Under the pieces are notes generated by a model. That model did no database searches, was not told where the DNA came from, and saw only the letters and a program-made list of their open reading frames with translations. From assembly GCF_963677065.1 (NCBI RefSeq), contig NZ_OY781872.1:1359419-1423418 (forward strand): a DNA stretch of 64,000 bases, read 5' to 3'. This document shows, in pieces, positions 1 to 8,199 of the stretch (its first letter is position 1; each line of letters opens with the position of its first letter). Position numbers and translations under genes: made by a program. Source of the stretch: an uncultured Methanoregula sp. (lineage in GTDB: Archaea > Halobacteriota > Methanomicrobia > Methanomicrobiales > Methanospirillaceae).

Positions 1-955
1 CATACTCCCCGCACCGCCGGATGCTTTCTGCAACATAGCCGACATGGATGGCAACGAGCGTGTCCTGCTTCAGGACCATATTGTTGATATCTCCGCAGAT
101 ATTCTCAAGGGCTGCAATCGATTCGATGTTCCGGTGGGCTTCTTTCATATCGGTGTTGAAGAACGAGACAATGCTCCGGTCGAAGATCTCGAGGGACATG
201 GCGCTTGCCTTTTTGAGCGCATCAGCGATCTTTTTGTCAAGGCCGGTATCGATGATCGGCTGAGTATTTTCTGCAATCCGGACCGCATGGTCCCCCACCC
301 GCTCGATGATCCGGCTGAGTATGTAATAATGCATGGCCATGCCGGGAGAGATGCCCATCTTCCGGGAGAGGGCGTTGTTCTGCATGATCATGTTGGTCTG
401 GCGTGCGATGAGCCAGTTGAGCCGGTCGGCATCCATGTCGCGGGCAATGACATCGTCTGCCAGGTCGTGGTTCTGCGTGGCAAGGGCGGATATCGCATCC
501 TCGTGCATGGTCTTGACGATCACAAACATGCGCCGGATGGTATTGTCAAACGGCATCTCGGCAGGGTTCAGGAGATCTTTTATCGCAATGACATCCTCGG
601 TCTCCTCGACCACTTCCTGGCCGATGGTCATCTGGGTGAAATCCCGCACAACGGTCCGGACAAACGGCGGGAACCGCTGTTTTGAACTGAGCCGGATCAT
701 CGAAAACCCGGTGATGTACGTCCCGATGAGGAGCCGGAACAAAAAGGCCGGGTCCGAGACCGTACCAACATCGATCTCCTTTGTCCGCTGGACCGGTTCT
801 TCGGTGATCTTCTTGGTCACAAGCAGGGTCCCGTCCGGTTGGACCATCAGCCCCACCGGATCGTTCTTCTTGATCTTCTGGCTCTCTGCCCAGTCCTTGG
901 GGAGCGTCACCACAAACGATGAGCCCCCGGTCATCTGCACCCGTCGTATCTCCAT
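1..955 (-). CDS. AbrB-PhoU phosphate regulator (partial)
   Basis: The protein reads leftward from ATG at 955 and is still open at the window edge, with 318 codons visible. Residues 1 to about 50 look like a SpoVT/AbrB DNA-binding fold (MEIRRVQMTGGSSF, then TLPKDWA). From about residue 110 there is a PhoU-type helical region with IKDLLNP, then RIIERVGDHAVRIAEN, the metal-binding E-x3-D signature of PhoU proteins. This architecture is common in archaea beside pst genes. The gene is divergent from pstS with 131 bp between the starts, so it probably regulates the phosphate transporter and perhaps itself; that role is inference. A second, AbrB-less PhoU closes the pst operon. The C-terminus is not visible. 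Confidence 0.88.
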   Translation of the reverse strand, partial: MEIRRVQMTGGSSFVVTLPKDWAESQKIKKNDPVGLMVQPDGTLLVTKKITEEPVQRTKEIDVGTVSDPAFLFRLLIGTYITGFSMIRLSSKQRFPPFVRTVVRDFTQMTIGQEVVEETEDVIAIKDLLNPAEMPFDNTIRRMFVIVKTMHEDAISALATQNHDLADDVIARDMDADRLNWLIARQTNMIMQNNALSRKMGISPGMAMHYYILSRIIERVGDHAVRIAENTQPIIDTGLDKKIADALKKASAMSLEIFDRSIVSFFNTDMKEAHRNIESIAALENICGDINNMVLKQDTLVAIHVGYVAESIRRCGEY

Positions 956-1011
956 TGTTCCTCCGCACCCTGCCAAAAATCAGATATGTCTGTATTCCTC
1001 TATTTGCCTCT

Positions 1012-1036
1012 ATTGCTTATATATATTCATATATTC
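1012..1036 (+). promoter_or_regulatory. TATA-rich promoter between phoU and pstS
   Basis: A run of TTATATATATTCATATATTC lies about 50 to 75 bp before the pstS start. It holds a short direct repeat, ATATATTC twice. Just upstream, at about 985-1008, CTCTATT also occurs twice. The region is the only AT-rich stretch between two divergent genes, so it probably carries both promoters and a phosphate-responsive operator. The operator is inference. Confidence 0.55.
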
Positions 1037-1086
1037 TATGTCGAAAAACTGTATATCTGCTCCTGAACCATGAGAGATGGAACACC

Positions 1087-2091
1087 ATGAAAGCAAACCG
1101 GAGTTCGTATCTCTTTGTAACCTTGAGCCTGGTCATCCTGCTCATCGCGTCGATGGCAATAGCCGGCTGTACCGACAATGGAACAAAAACCTCGTCTGCT
1201 AATCCCGCGGCAACCCCTGCGGCAACCGCAGCAGCAGTTGCCCCGGCAAGTACCCCTGCAGCAGTGTCAGCCCCGGTAGTTGCGGCAACCACCGCTGCAG
1301 CGGCTCCGGTCGCATCGGGTCAGAAGCAGAGCATCACGATCAGCGGTTCGACAACAGTCCTCCCGATCGTCCAGAAAGCCGCCGACCAGTATATGGCAGC
1401 CCACCCGAACGCTGACATCCAGGTATCCGGTGGCGGCAGCGGTGTCGGTGTCCAGGCGATCGGTGCAAAGACTGTGGATATCGGCATGTCCTCCCGCGAA
1501 GTGACAAAAGCTGAACTGGCAAAATACCCGAGTTTGGTTATCACCCCGGTAGCGCAGGACGGTATTGCCGTTATCGTGAACCCGGCAAACACCATCCCGT
1601 ACATCACGCTCGACCAGATCAAGAATATCTACCTTGGCAAGATCACCAAGTGGACCGAGATCTCCGGTGCCGGCGTACCCGGCACGAACAACCAGATCGT
1701 GGTTGTGGGTCGTGACAGTGCATCCGGGACCCGGACCTACTTCGACGAGACCGTGCTCCTGAAAGCAACCCCGACAAGCAAGATGCTTGAGAAGAACTCC
1801 AACGGCGCAGTCACCCAGACCGTTGCCCAGACCCCCGGCGCTATCGGGTACGTCTCGATCGGCTTTGTCTCAAACGATGTCAAGGCAGTCCCCGTCTGGT
1901 ACAATGCCCAGAAGATTGTTGCACCCACCCTTGACAATGTCAAGTCCAAGACCTACCCGGTCTCCCGTGACCTCTACGTGATCACCAACGGCCAGCCCTC
2001 GGGCCTTGCGGGCGACTTCATCAAGTACATCCTCAGCCCGGAAGGCCAGAAGATTGTCGCCGATGAAGGCTACGTCACTCTCACCAGCTGA
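1087..2091 (+). CDS. pstS: PstS phosphate-binding lipoprotein
   Basis: This 334-residue protein is the extracellular substrate-binding component of the phosphate ABC importer. An N-terminal hydrophobic segment ends in a lipobox (AIAGC), predicting lipid anchoring at the cytoplasmic membrane. A low-complexity Ala/Pro/Thr linker of about 50 residues follows, typical of surface tethers. The binding domain starts near residue 80 with ITISGSTTVLPIVQKAADQY. It contains GGGSGVGVQAIGAKTVDIGMSSRE and RDSASGTRTYF, the phosphate-contact motifs of PstS. ATG 1087 was chosen because it places the signal peptide at the N-terminus; an in-frame upstream extension has no signal character. It leads the pst operon. 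Confidence 0.95.
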   Translation: MKANRSSYLFVTLSLVILLIASMAIAGCTDNGTKTSSANPAATPAATAAAVAPASTPAAVSAPVVAATTAAAAPVASGQKQSITISGSTTVLPIVQKAADQYMAAHPNADIQVSGGGSGVGVQAIGAKTVDIGMSSREVTKAELAKYPSLVITPVAQDGIAVIVNPANTIPYITLDQIKNIYLGKITKWTEISGAGVPGTNNQIVVVGRDSASGTRTYFDETVLLKATPTSKMLEKNSNGAVTQTVAQTPGAIGYVSIGFVSNDVKAVPVWYNAQKIVAPTLDNVKSKTYPVSRDLYVITNGQPSGLAGDFIKYILSPEGQKIVADEGYVTLTS

Positions 2092-2144
2092 ACCGGATAC
2101 TGATCACCAACCCATTTTTGTGCATGAAAAGGAGGCGGATCATC

Positions 2145-4094
2145 ATGGATTCCAGCAAAAATACCGGGACGGGCAGGTTCGCCTCCCCCGGCACGGCCCA
2201 GTTCTCCTTACTTAAGGAACAGGCGATAAAAACCGTATTCTTCTGCACAGCGTTCTTAGCCGTTGTAGTTGTAGCCTTCATTCTTCTCTTCTTGTTACGG
2301 GACGGGTATCCGATCTTCGGGGAGGTCGGGATCATCCCGTTCCTGTTCGGGATGACCTGGGCCCCGACCGCGATGGACCCGCTCTACGGGATCTTCCCGC
2401 TCATTGTCGGGACCCTGCTCGTCACCCTCGGGGCAATGGTCTTTGCCGTCCCGCTTTCCATCGGCTGTGCAATCTATATCTCGGAACTCGCGTCGCCACG
2501 GGTAAAAAATACGCTCAAGCCCGCCATCGAACTGCTGGCCGGCATCCCCTCGGTAGTATACGGGTTCTTCGGGCTTATTGTTCTCACGAACTTCATACGG
2601 ATCTCGTTCGATATCCCGACCGGGGAGACCTGGCTTGCGGCCTCAGTGCTGCTCGGGGTCATGGCGCTTCCCACGATCATCAGCGTATCCGAGGATGCCA
2701 TCAGTTCGGTTCCCCGCGAATACAAGGAAGGGTCGCTTGCCATCGGGGCAACCCGGTGGCAGACGATCAGCCGGGTCCTGGTGCCGGCAGCCCTCTCGGG
2801 CATTGCCGCGGCCGTCATCCTCGGCATCGGCCGGGTGGTCGGCGAGACCATGGCAGTCCTGATGGTGGCCGGCAACGCCGCCATCATCCCGGACCCGATC
2901 TGGAACATCCTCTCGCCGCTCCGGACCCTGACCGCAACGCTCGGGATCGAGATGGGCGAAGTCTCGATCGGCAGCGAACATTACAGCGCCCTGTTCGGGA
3001 TAGCGGTTGTGCTGCTCGTCATCACGCTCATCATCAATCTCTCGGCAGTCGCCATCCTCCGCCACATCAAGGGAGGCAGGACTTCGTCGAAGAAACCCCT
3101 TCTTTCAACCCGGACAAAGGAATCGTTCCTGCAGTACGGCAAGGTTGCCGGTCTCGTTCTCGTGCTTCTCTTCCTGCTCATTGCAGCGCCCTGGTGGCTT
3201 GCAGCCCTGGCGCTGCTCGCCTGGGGCATCTGGTATTATGCGAAAGACCGGATCTCCGAGAAGCATATCCAGACCATCGCATTCTGCCTGGTGGGCCTTG
3301 CCGCGGTCATCGTCCTTGCCATCCTGGTCATCATCCTCCAGGACATCGTCATCAACGGCATTCCTGCAATCTCGTGGGACTTTTTGACCCAGCCGCCAAA
3401 AGATCTCGGCCGGGCCGGCGGGATCTTCCCTGCCATTGTCGGCACGCTCTACCTTGTCCTTGGTGCGATCGCCATCGCCATGCCCCTTGGTGTGGGAGCC
3501 GCCATCTATCTCGTTGAATACACCCGCGAAGGAATGATCACCCGCATCATCCGGACCGGTGTCGACCTCCTGAACGGCACGCCGTCCATCGTCTTTGGCC
3601 TCTTCGGCTTTGCCTTCATCGTCCTCTACCTCAATGTCGGCGTCTCGCTCATCGCCGGGCAGGTCACGCTCGCTTTGATGGTGCTGCCGACCGTCATCCG
3701 CACTACCGAGGAATCGTTGAAGAACGTCCCGCAGTCCCTGCGGGAAGGCAGCCTGGCACTCGGCGCCACCCGGTGGCAGACGATCAGCCGGGTCGTCATC
3801 CCCCCGGCCGTGCCCGGGATCGTGACCGGCGCCATCCTGTCCATTGGCCGGGCTGCCGGGGAGACCGCGCCCATCATGTTCACGGCAGTCGTCTTCTCGT
3901 CCCGGTTCCTGCCTTCGTCGCTGACGGAACCGGTCATGGCGCTGCCCTACCATCTCTTCATCCTGGCAACCAATGTGCCCGGCTCATCCACCAACAAATA
4001 CGGGACCGCGCTCGTCCTGCTCCTGCTCGTCATCGGGTTCTACGCGGTCGCGATTGTCATACGAACACATTTCCAGAAAAAGACACGGGGATAA
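2145..4094 (+). CDS. PstC-PstA fused phosphate permease
   Basis: One 649-residue reading frame carries both permease subunits of the phosphate ABC transporter. Residues 1 to about 310 match PstC: ELLAGIPSVVYGFFGL, an EAA loop at EGSLAIGATRWQTISRV, and GRVVGETMAVLMVAGN. About 330-400 forms a linker with extra hydrophobic helices. Residues about 400-649 match PstA: LLNGTPSIVFGLFGF, a second EAA loop EGSLALGATRWQTISRV, and GRAAGETAPIMFTA. The two subunits are usually separate genes, so this is a head-to-tail fusion with no stop between them. ATG 2145 was chosen because GGAGG lies at 2131-2135; an earlier in-frame ATG lacks such a site. The pstB ATG follows after 3 bp. Confidence 0.93.
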   Translation: MDSSKNTGTGRFASPGTAQFSLLKEQAIKTVFFCTAFLAVVVVAFILLFLLRDGYPIFGEVGIIPFLFGMTWAPTAMDPLYGIFPLIVGTLLVTLGAMVFAVPLSIGCAIYISELASPRVKNTLKPAIELLAGIPSVVYGFFGLIVLTNFIRISFDIPTGETWLAASVLLGVMALPTIISVSEDAISSVPREYKEGSLAIGATRWQTISRVLVPAALSGIAAAVILGIGRVVGETMAVLMVAGNAAIIPDPIWNILSPLRTLTATLGIEMGEVSIGSEHYSALFGIAVVLLVITLIINLSAVAILRHIKGGRTSSKKPLLSTRTKESFLQYGKVAGLVLVLLFLLIAAPWWLAALALLAWGIWYYAKDRISEKHIQTIAFCLVGLAAVIVLAILVIILQDIVINGIPAISWDFLTQPPKDLGRAGGIFPAIVGTLYLVLGAIAIAMPLGVGAAIYLVEYTREGMITRIIRTGVDLLNGTPSIVFGLFGFAFIVLYLNVGVSLIAGQVTLALMVLPTVIRTTEESLKNVPQSLREGSLALGATRWQTISRVVIPPAVPGIVTGAILSIGRAAGETAPIMFTAVVFSSRFLPSSLTEPVMALPYHLFILATNVPGSSTNKYGTALVLLLLVIGFYAVAIVIRTHFQKKTRG

Positions 4095-4097
4095 ATT

Positions 4098-4859
4098 ATG
4101 TCCGAATCTGCAATTATCGCAACAAACAACCTCAACCTCTGGTATCATGAGAAGCATGCGCTCCAGTCGGTGTCGATCAGGGTCCCGAAGAACAAAGTAA
4201 CGGCCCTGATCGGTCCCTCTGGCTGCGGGAAATCCACCCTCCTGCGCTGCTTCAACCGGCTCAACGATCTCATCGACCACGTGAAGATCACCGGCGAGAT
4301 CACGCTCGACGATGAGAATATCCACGCACCGTCAACCGACGTGGTAACCCTCCGGAAAAAAGTCGGCATGGTCTTCCAGAAACCCAACCCGTTCCCCAAA
4401 ACCGTCTGGGAGAACGTTGCCTACGGCCCACAGGTCCACGGCATCCGGGACAAAACCGAACTGGACAAGATCGTTGAACAGAGCCTCCGGCATGCGGCCC
4501 TCTGGGACGAAGTCAAAGACCGGCTGAACGATTCGGCGCTCGGGCTCTCGGGAGGCCAGCAGCAGCGGCTCTGCATTGCCCGCACGCTTGCCGTCAACCC
4601 GGAAGTGATCCTCATGGACGAGCCCTGCTCCGCTCTCGACCCCATCGCCACTGCCAAGATCGAGAACCTGATCGAGCTCCTCAAAAAGGAGTACACCGTC
4701 ATCATCGTCACCCACAGCATGCAGCAAGCGGCCCGGGTCAGCGACTATACCGGGTTCATGTACCTGGGCAAACTCATCGAGTGCGGCAGGACCGTCCAGA
4801 TCTTCGAACACCCGAACGAGGAACTCACCGAGAATTACATCACCGGGCGGTTCGGTTAG
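4098..4859 (+). CDS. pstB: PstB phosphate-import ATPase
   Basis: This 253-residue ABC ATPase energises phosphate import through the fused PstCA permease. The Walker A motif GPSGCGKST is at about residues 39-47. PstB-specific features are the CFNRLND segment, [13 protein letters not shown] around the Q-loop, the signature LSGGQQQRL, Walker [14 protein letters not shown], and the switch histidine in [13 protein letters not shown]. It ends NYITGRFG, a normal PstB C-terminus. The gene starts 3 bp after pstCA and its stop is followed by a Shine-Dalgarno for phoU, so the operon is tightly coupled. Confidence 0.97.
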   Translation: MSESAIIATNNLNLWYHEKHALQSVSIRVPKNKVTALIGPSGCGKSTLLRCFNRLNDLIDHVKITGEITLDDENIHAPSTDVVTLRKKVGMVFQKPNPFPKTVWENVAYGPQVHGIRDKTELDKIVEQSLRHAALWDEVKDRLNDSALGLSGGQQQRLCIARTLAVNPEVILMDEPCSALDPIATAKIENLIELLKKEYTVIIVTHSMQQAARVSDYTGFMYLGKLIECGRTVQIFEHPNEELTENYITGRFG

Positions 4860-4869
4860 GAGCTTGGAT

Positions 4870-5520
4870 ATGGCTGAAAAATTTCACACGGAATTAAAAC
4901 AGCTCAAGAGTGAGACCGTCAAGATGGCACTCTTCGGGCACGATATGCTCAGGACAGCAGTCGATGCCCTGATCCGGCAGGACAAGGAACTTGCGGCATC
5001 GGTTGTGGACCGGAAAGAGGAACTCCATGCCATGGAAGTGAAGCTGGAAGAGCACTGTTACCAGCTCATCGCCCTCAACCAGCCCATGGCAAAGGATATG
5101 CGGGTGATCGCATGCACGCTCAAGGTGATCGCAGCCTCCATGCGGATCGGGCGGTACGGCAAAGTGATCGCAAATATCGTAAAAGAGATCTCCGACAAGC
5201 CCCATATCGCCAACCTGATGAGCATCCCCCATATGGCCGATCTCGTCATCGACATGGTCGACGATGCGGTCAAGGCCTATGAATCCGACAACCTCCGCTT
5301 CATTGTAGAATTCTCTGCCCGGGACGATACCATCGATGCCCTCCGGCACTCCATATTCCGCGAAGGGATCACCTACATGATGGAGGATCCCAAGAACATC
5401 TCCCGCTGCACCCATTACATCATGGTTGCCCGGTACCTGGAACGCTGTGCGGATCACTCCTGCAAGATAGCCGAGAACGTCCACTATATGCACACCGGGG
5501 AGAGAATCGAGATCCACTGA
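4870..5520 (+). CDS. phoU: PhoU phosphate transport regulator
   Basis: This 216-residue protein has only the helical PhoU repeats and no AbrB domain. It begins MAEKFHTELKQLKSETVKM. The two PhoU halves are visible as MRVIACTLKVIAASMRIGRYG and VARYLERCADHSCKIAENV; the E-x3-D in the second is a metal-cluster signature. PhoU proteins restrain Pst transport when phosphate is ample. ATG 4870 was preferred over TTG 4864 because GGAG at 4859-4862 gives normal spacing to it. It closes the pst operon, 10 bp after pstB. Confidence 0.94.
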   Translation: MAEKFHTELKQLKSETVKMALFGHDMLRTAVDALIRQDKELAASVVDRKEELHAMEVKLEEHCYQLIALNQPMAKDMRVIACTLKVIAASMRIGRYGKVIANIVKEISDKPHIANLMSIPHMADLVIDMVDDAVKAYESDNLRFIVEFSARDDTIDALRHSIFREGITYMMEDPKNISRCTHYIMVARYLERCADHSCKIAENVHYMHTGERIEIH

Positions 5521-5755
5521 ATCTGTTCCGCTCCCTCGGGGTTTTCCTCCGGCACCCGGATGGATCCGGGTATTCTCCCTTTTGATCGGTCAGGCTGGTT
5601 GCATCGTATCCTGGTCCAGGGCCGGTTGGCTCTCAACCCTTGTGAGCAATGCAACTATAGTCAAAATTTGAAAAATATAGAGAAAATGAACAAAAATATA
5701 TAGATTGAATGGGTATAGGAGAGTAACGTGAACTGGTCTCGTTCCGGGTCACAGG
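5521..5755. other. Intergenic region with an AT-rich promoter
   Basis: No convincing gene was seen here. After about 120 bp of ordinary sequence, positions 5650-5715 become strongly AT-rich, with a likely TATA box (AAAAATATATAG) at about 5692-5703 reading to the right. GGAG at 5718-5721 precedes a GTG at 5728, but that 72-residue frame looks non-coding. The promoter probably drives the small ORFs and the response-regulator gene downstream. Confidence 0.4.
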
Positions 5756-5932
5756 ATGGAAAGCATGGTTTTTACACCCGCACAAGAAAAACCCGTGCCC
5801 TCGCTGCATGCCGGGAAGGATGGGGAATCCGGCGTACTCCCGATGTCCGGGGATGTACTCCTGCAGGACTGCCGGGGGTTCACGTACCGTTCCGTGAGAA
5901 TCTGCGAACTGGAACGGTTCAGCGTAAAATAA
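5756..5932 (+). CDS. Possible 58-residue small protein
   Basis: This short frame runs from ATG 5756, or a second in-frame ATG at 5765, to TAA at 5930. The translation begins MESMVFTPAQEKPVPSLHAG and ends ICELERFSVK, with mixed composition and no membrane segment. I do not recognise it. It lies about 55 bp after an AT-rich promoter, 10 bp before the next small ORF, and on the strand of the response-regulator gene. A competing frame at 5728-5946 has a better ribosome-binding site but an Arg/Gly/Thr-rich product typical of noise. It may not be a gene. Confidence 0.35.
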   Translation: MESMVFTPAQEKPVPSLHAGKDGESGVLPMSGDVLLQDCRGFTYRSVRICELERFSVK

Positions 5933-5942
5933 CGGGGATTGC

Positions 5943-6203
5943 ATGATCGAACATCCGGGCACAACGAATTATCCCTTTGCCTTGAGACGGAGATCCCGCG
6001 AGCCGGTACCATCACCGGAACTACGGTTCATGCACCCGGAGGATCGCCAGGCACTGACTGCCTGGGTTGCTGCAAAAGTTCTCCGGGAAGAAGCACGGGG
6101 ACAGCAACCTTCTCCGGGTTCCCGTACAGGCAGCGGACAACCCCCGGCGTTTTCATCTCATTCGCATCACGGAATGGATACCGGAATTCTGAAAAATCCC
6201 TGA
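5943..6203 (+). CDS. Possible 86-residue hypothetical protein
   Basis: The frame starts at ATG 5943 after GGGGATT, a weak ribosome-binding site, and ends 16 bp before the receiver-PAS gene. The middle, HPEDRQALTAWVAAKVLREE, could form an amphipathic helix. The last 35 residues are rich in Ser, Gly, Pro and His and look disordered. Codon third positions are moderately GC-rich, as in neighbouring genes. No family is recognised. Position suggests co-transcription with the downstream signalling protein, but a chance open frame cannot be excluded. Confidence 0.35.
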   Translation: MIEHPGTTNYPFALRRRSREPVPSPELRFMHPEDRQALTAWVAAKVLREEARGQQPSPGSRTGSGQPPAFSSHSHHGMDTGILKNP

Positions 6204-6219
6204 ATCTGGGAGGCTCTCT

Positions 6220-7455
6220 ATGTTCACCACCCCGATAAAAAAAGCAGTAACCCAGGCATCGGCCCTGTTCAGGACCGAAACTGCTCCCGGCCTGTACCCC
6301 GGGACCGGTCAGCCCGACCCGGCCCACACGTCCGCTTCACCGGGCAGCTTGCTTCAGCCACCGATGACCATCTCCGTCCTGCTGGTGGATGACGAACCCC
6401 TGCAGCGGGAGATGGGCAAAACCTCCCTTGAACAAACGCCCGGGATCACGGTAACGACTGCCGGTTCGGCAAAGGAAGCCCTCGACCTGTTCGCCACCGG
6501 CCCGTTCGATGCCATTGTCTCCGATTACCAGATGCCGGAAATGGACGGGCTGGCCCTCCTCCGGAAGATACGCCTCATCTCGCGCGTCCAGCCGTTCATC
6601 CTGTTCACCGGTAAGGGGCGGGAGGATGTAGTGATCGAAGCCCTCAACGGCGGTGCGGATTATTACGTGCAGAAAGGAGGCGATCCCCGGGCGCAGTATG
6701 CCGAACTCATCCACAAGATCCGCCGCTCCGTGCGGCAACGGCGCTCAGAAGCAGCCCTCCTGAGAAAGCACGAGATCCTCCGTGCCCTTCTTGCCTGCTC
6801 CCCGAATGGCATAGCCTTTGTCCGGAACTGCACGATCCAGTGGGTGAACGAGTCCATGGGATCGATGCTCGGGTATACGTGTGAAGAGATGAAAGGCATG
6901 CACCTGGCAAAACTCTATGAGAACGAGACGGTGTACACCCGGGTTGGCAGCCAGATCCAGCAGAACCTGAAAAGAACGGGAAAATCGAGAGTGATAACCC
7001 GGTTCCGGCACAAGGACGGCCTCTCCCTTGATACCGAGATCCATATAGCCCCGCTGGATCAGGGACATCTCCATTATGGCCACATGATCACGATGACGGA
7101 CATATCGGAGAAAGTTGCAATAGCCCGCAGCCAGAAAACACCTTCTCCCCTGCCCCACCTGGAACTTTCGCCCGTGATCGAGCTTGACCGCAATGGCAGG
7201 ATCATCTACTACAACGAGGCTGCAATCGAGGCCATGATCCGGTACGGGAGCCGGGGCACGCTCGAAGAATTTTTCCCGCCGGATATGACGGAGTTGATCC
7301 CCCTGCTGGATGATCCCAATGCCGGATCCATCTTCCGGGATGTCAGGATAGGCCCGGCACTGTTCCGGGTGCACATCACGATCAGCTCCCGGTTCCAGGT
7401 GATCCGGCTCTCCGCACTGGACATTTCAGGCCAACCGGGAGACAGCGGACTGTGA
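6220..7455 (+). CDS. Response regulator with PAS domains
   Basis: This 411-residue signalling protein has a receiver domain at about residues 50-170 and PAS-type sensory regions after it. Receiver landmarks are the acidic pair D57-D58 in VLLVDDEP, phospho-acceptor D102 in VSDYQMPEMDG, and T130 and K132 in LFTGKGRED. A first PAS domain follows (about 185-300: FVRNCTIQWVNESMGSMLGY), then a shorter PAS-like stretch from about 315 (PVIELDRNGRIIYYNEAAIE). There is no kinase or DNA-binding output domain. The start at 6220 has GGAGG six bases upstream. It adds about 48 uncommon residues before the receiver; ATG 6364 would remove them but lacks a ribosome-binding site. Confidence 0.82.
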   Translation: MFTTPIKKAVTQASALFRTETAPGLYPGTGQPDPAHTSASPGSLLQPPMTISVLLVDDEPLQREMGKTSLEQTPGITVTTAGSAKEALDLFATGPFDAIVSDYQMPEMDGLALLRKIRLISRVQPFILFTGKGREDVVIEALNGGADYYVQKGGDPRAQYAELIHKIRRSVRQRRSEAALLRKHEILRALLACSPNGIAFVRNCTIQWVNESMGSMLGYTCEEMKGMHLAKLYENETVYTRVGSQIQQNLKRTGKSRVITRFRHKDGLSLDTEIHIAPLDQGHLHYGHMITMTDISEKVAIARSQKTPSPLPHLELSPVIELDRNGRIIYYNEAAIEAMIRYGSRGTLEEFFPPDMTELIPLLDDPNAGSIFRDVRIGPALFRVHITISSRFQVIRLSALDISGQPGDSGL

Positions 7456-7541
7456 AGGCAACAACCCTTCTTCACAGCCTGAATTTTCGTGTCCGCAACC
7501 GTTTTATTCTCCCCGGCGCACATACGTTGTCCCTGACATCC

Positions 7542-8199
7542 ATGCTCTCAAAAAGACTCTTCTCCTCCCTCTGTCCGACCCTGGGCATCCTTTTACCCTG
7601 ATGCTCGTCCTCATGCTCCTTTTCGAGCTGGTGAAACACTATGCCAACCCGTCCCTGACCCTCTGGGAATCCCACACCATCACGATCCTTTTTACAAGCA
7701 TTCTTGCCGTCATCCTTCTCTATTATCCCCTCAGGACGGCTCTCTATGAACAGCAGCATGCAAAGGACGCCCTCCGGCACCAGCGCGAAGCGGAAGAGAA
7801 CCTGCACCGGTCCGAGATGCAGTACCGCTCGTTTTTCGAATCCGTTGAGGATTCGCTGTACACGGTCGACGTGAAGCTCAACTATCTCATCATAAACACC
7901 CGGCACCTCGTACGCCGGGGGCTCTCACCTGGTATGTATGCGGGTAAAAATTACGGGGATTTCCATTCCGCAAGTGAAACCCGGGGGATTTTCTGCCCTC
8001 ATCGGATCAGGTTGTGCAGACCCGGGCCTGCGTGCAGGACGAGTACGAGCAGAACGGGCGATTATTTCCTGTTTTTAAAAAGAGAACTGGAGATGGATAT
8101 TTTGGCAGACCCGCGATCCGATCCCTTGCCCGTGGCCGATTCCCGGAACCCTGGTTACGCAGAGGGCCGGACAATGATGACTTTATTGGCTACCGGTAA
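7542..8199 (+). pseudogene. Frameshifted PAS membrane sensor remnant
   Basis: Pieces of one protein lie in successive frames. ATG 7542 opens a short frame (MLSKRLFSSLCPTLG) that shifts near 7584 into a frame with two hydrophobic helices (LMLVLMLLFELVKHYA and TITILFTSILAVILLYY). A coiled segment and a PAS start (SEMQYRSFFESVEDSLYTVD) follow. Near 7982-7986, in a run of five G, the reading moves to another frame with DFLPSSDQVVQTRACVQDEY. No kinase core follows before the convergent gene. Methanoregula relatives carry long membrane PAS kinases beginning this way (from memory), so this looks like a decayed, truncated copy. Sequencing errors in G runs are the alternative. Confidence 0.6.

Noticed and set aside
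5728..5946. A 72-residue GTG-started frame with GGAG upstream and an ATGA overlap with the next small ORF
   Set aside because: The product is rich in Arg, Gly and Thr without hydrophobic patterning, and an alternative frame over the same bases looks more protein-like.
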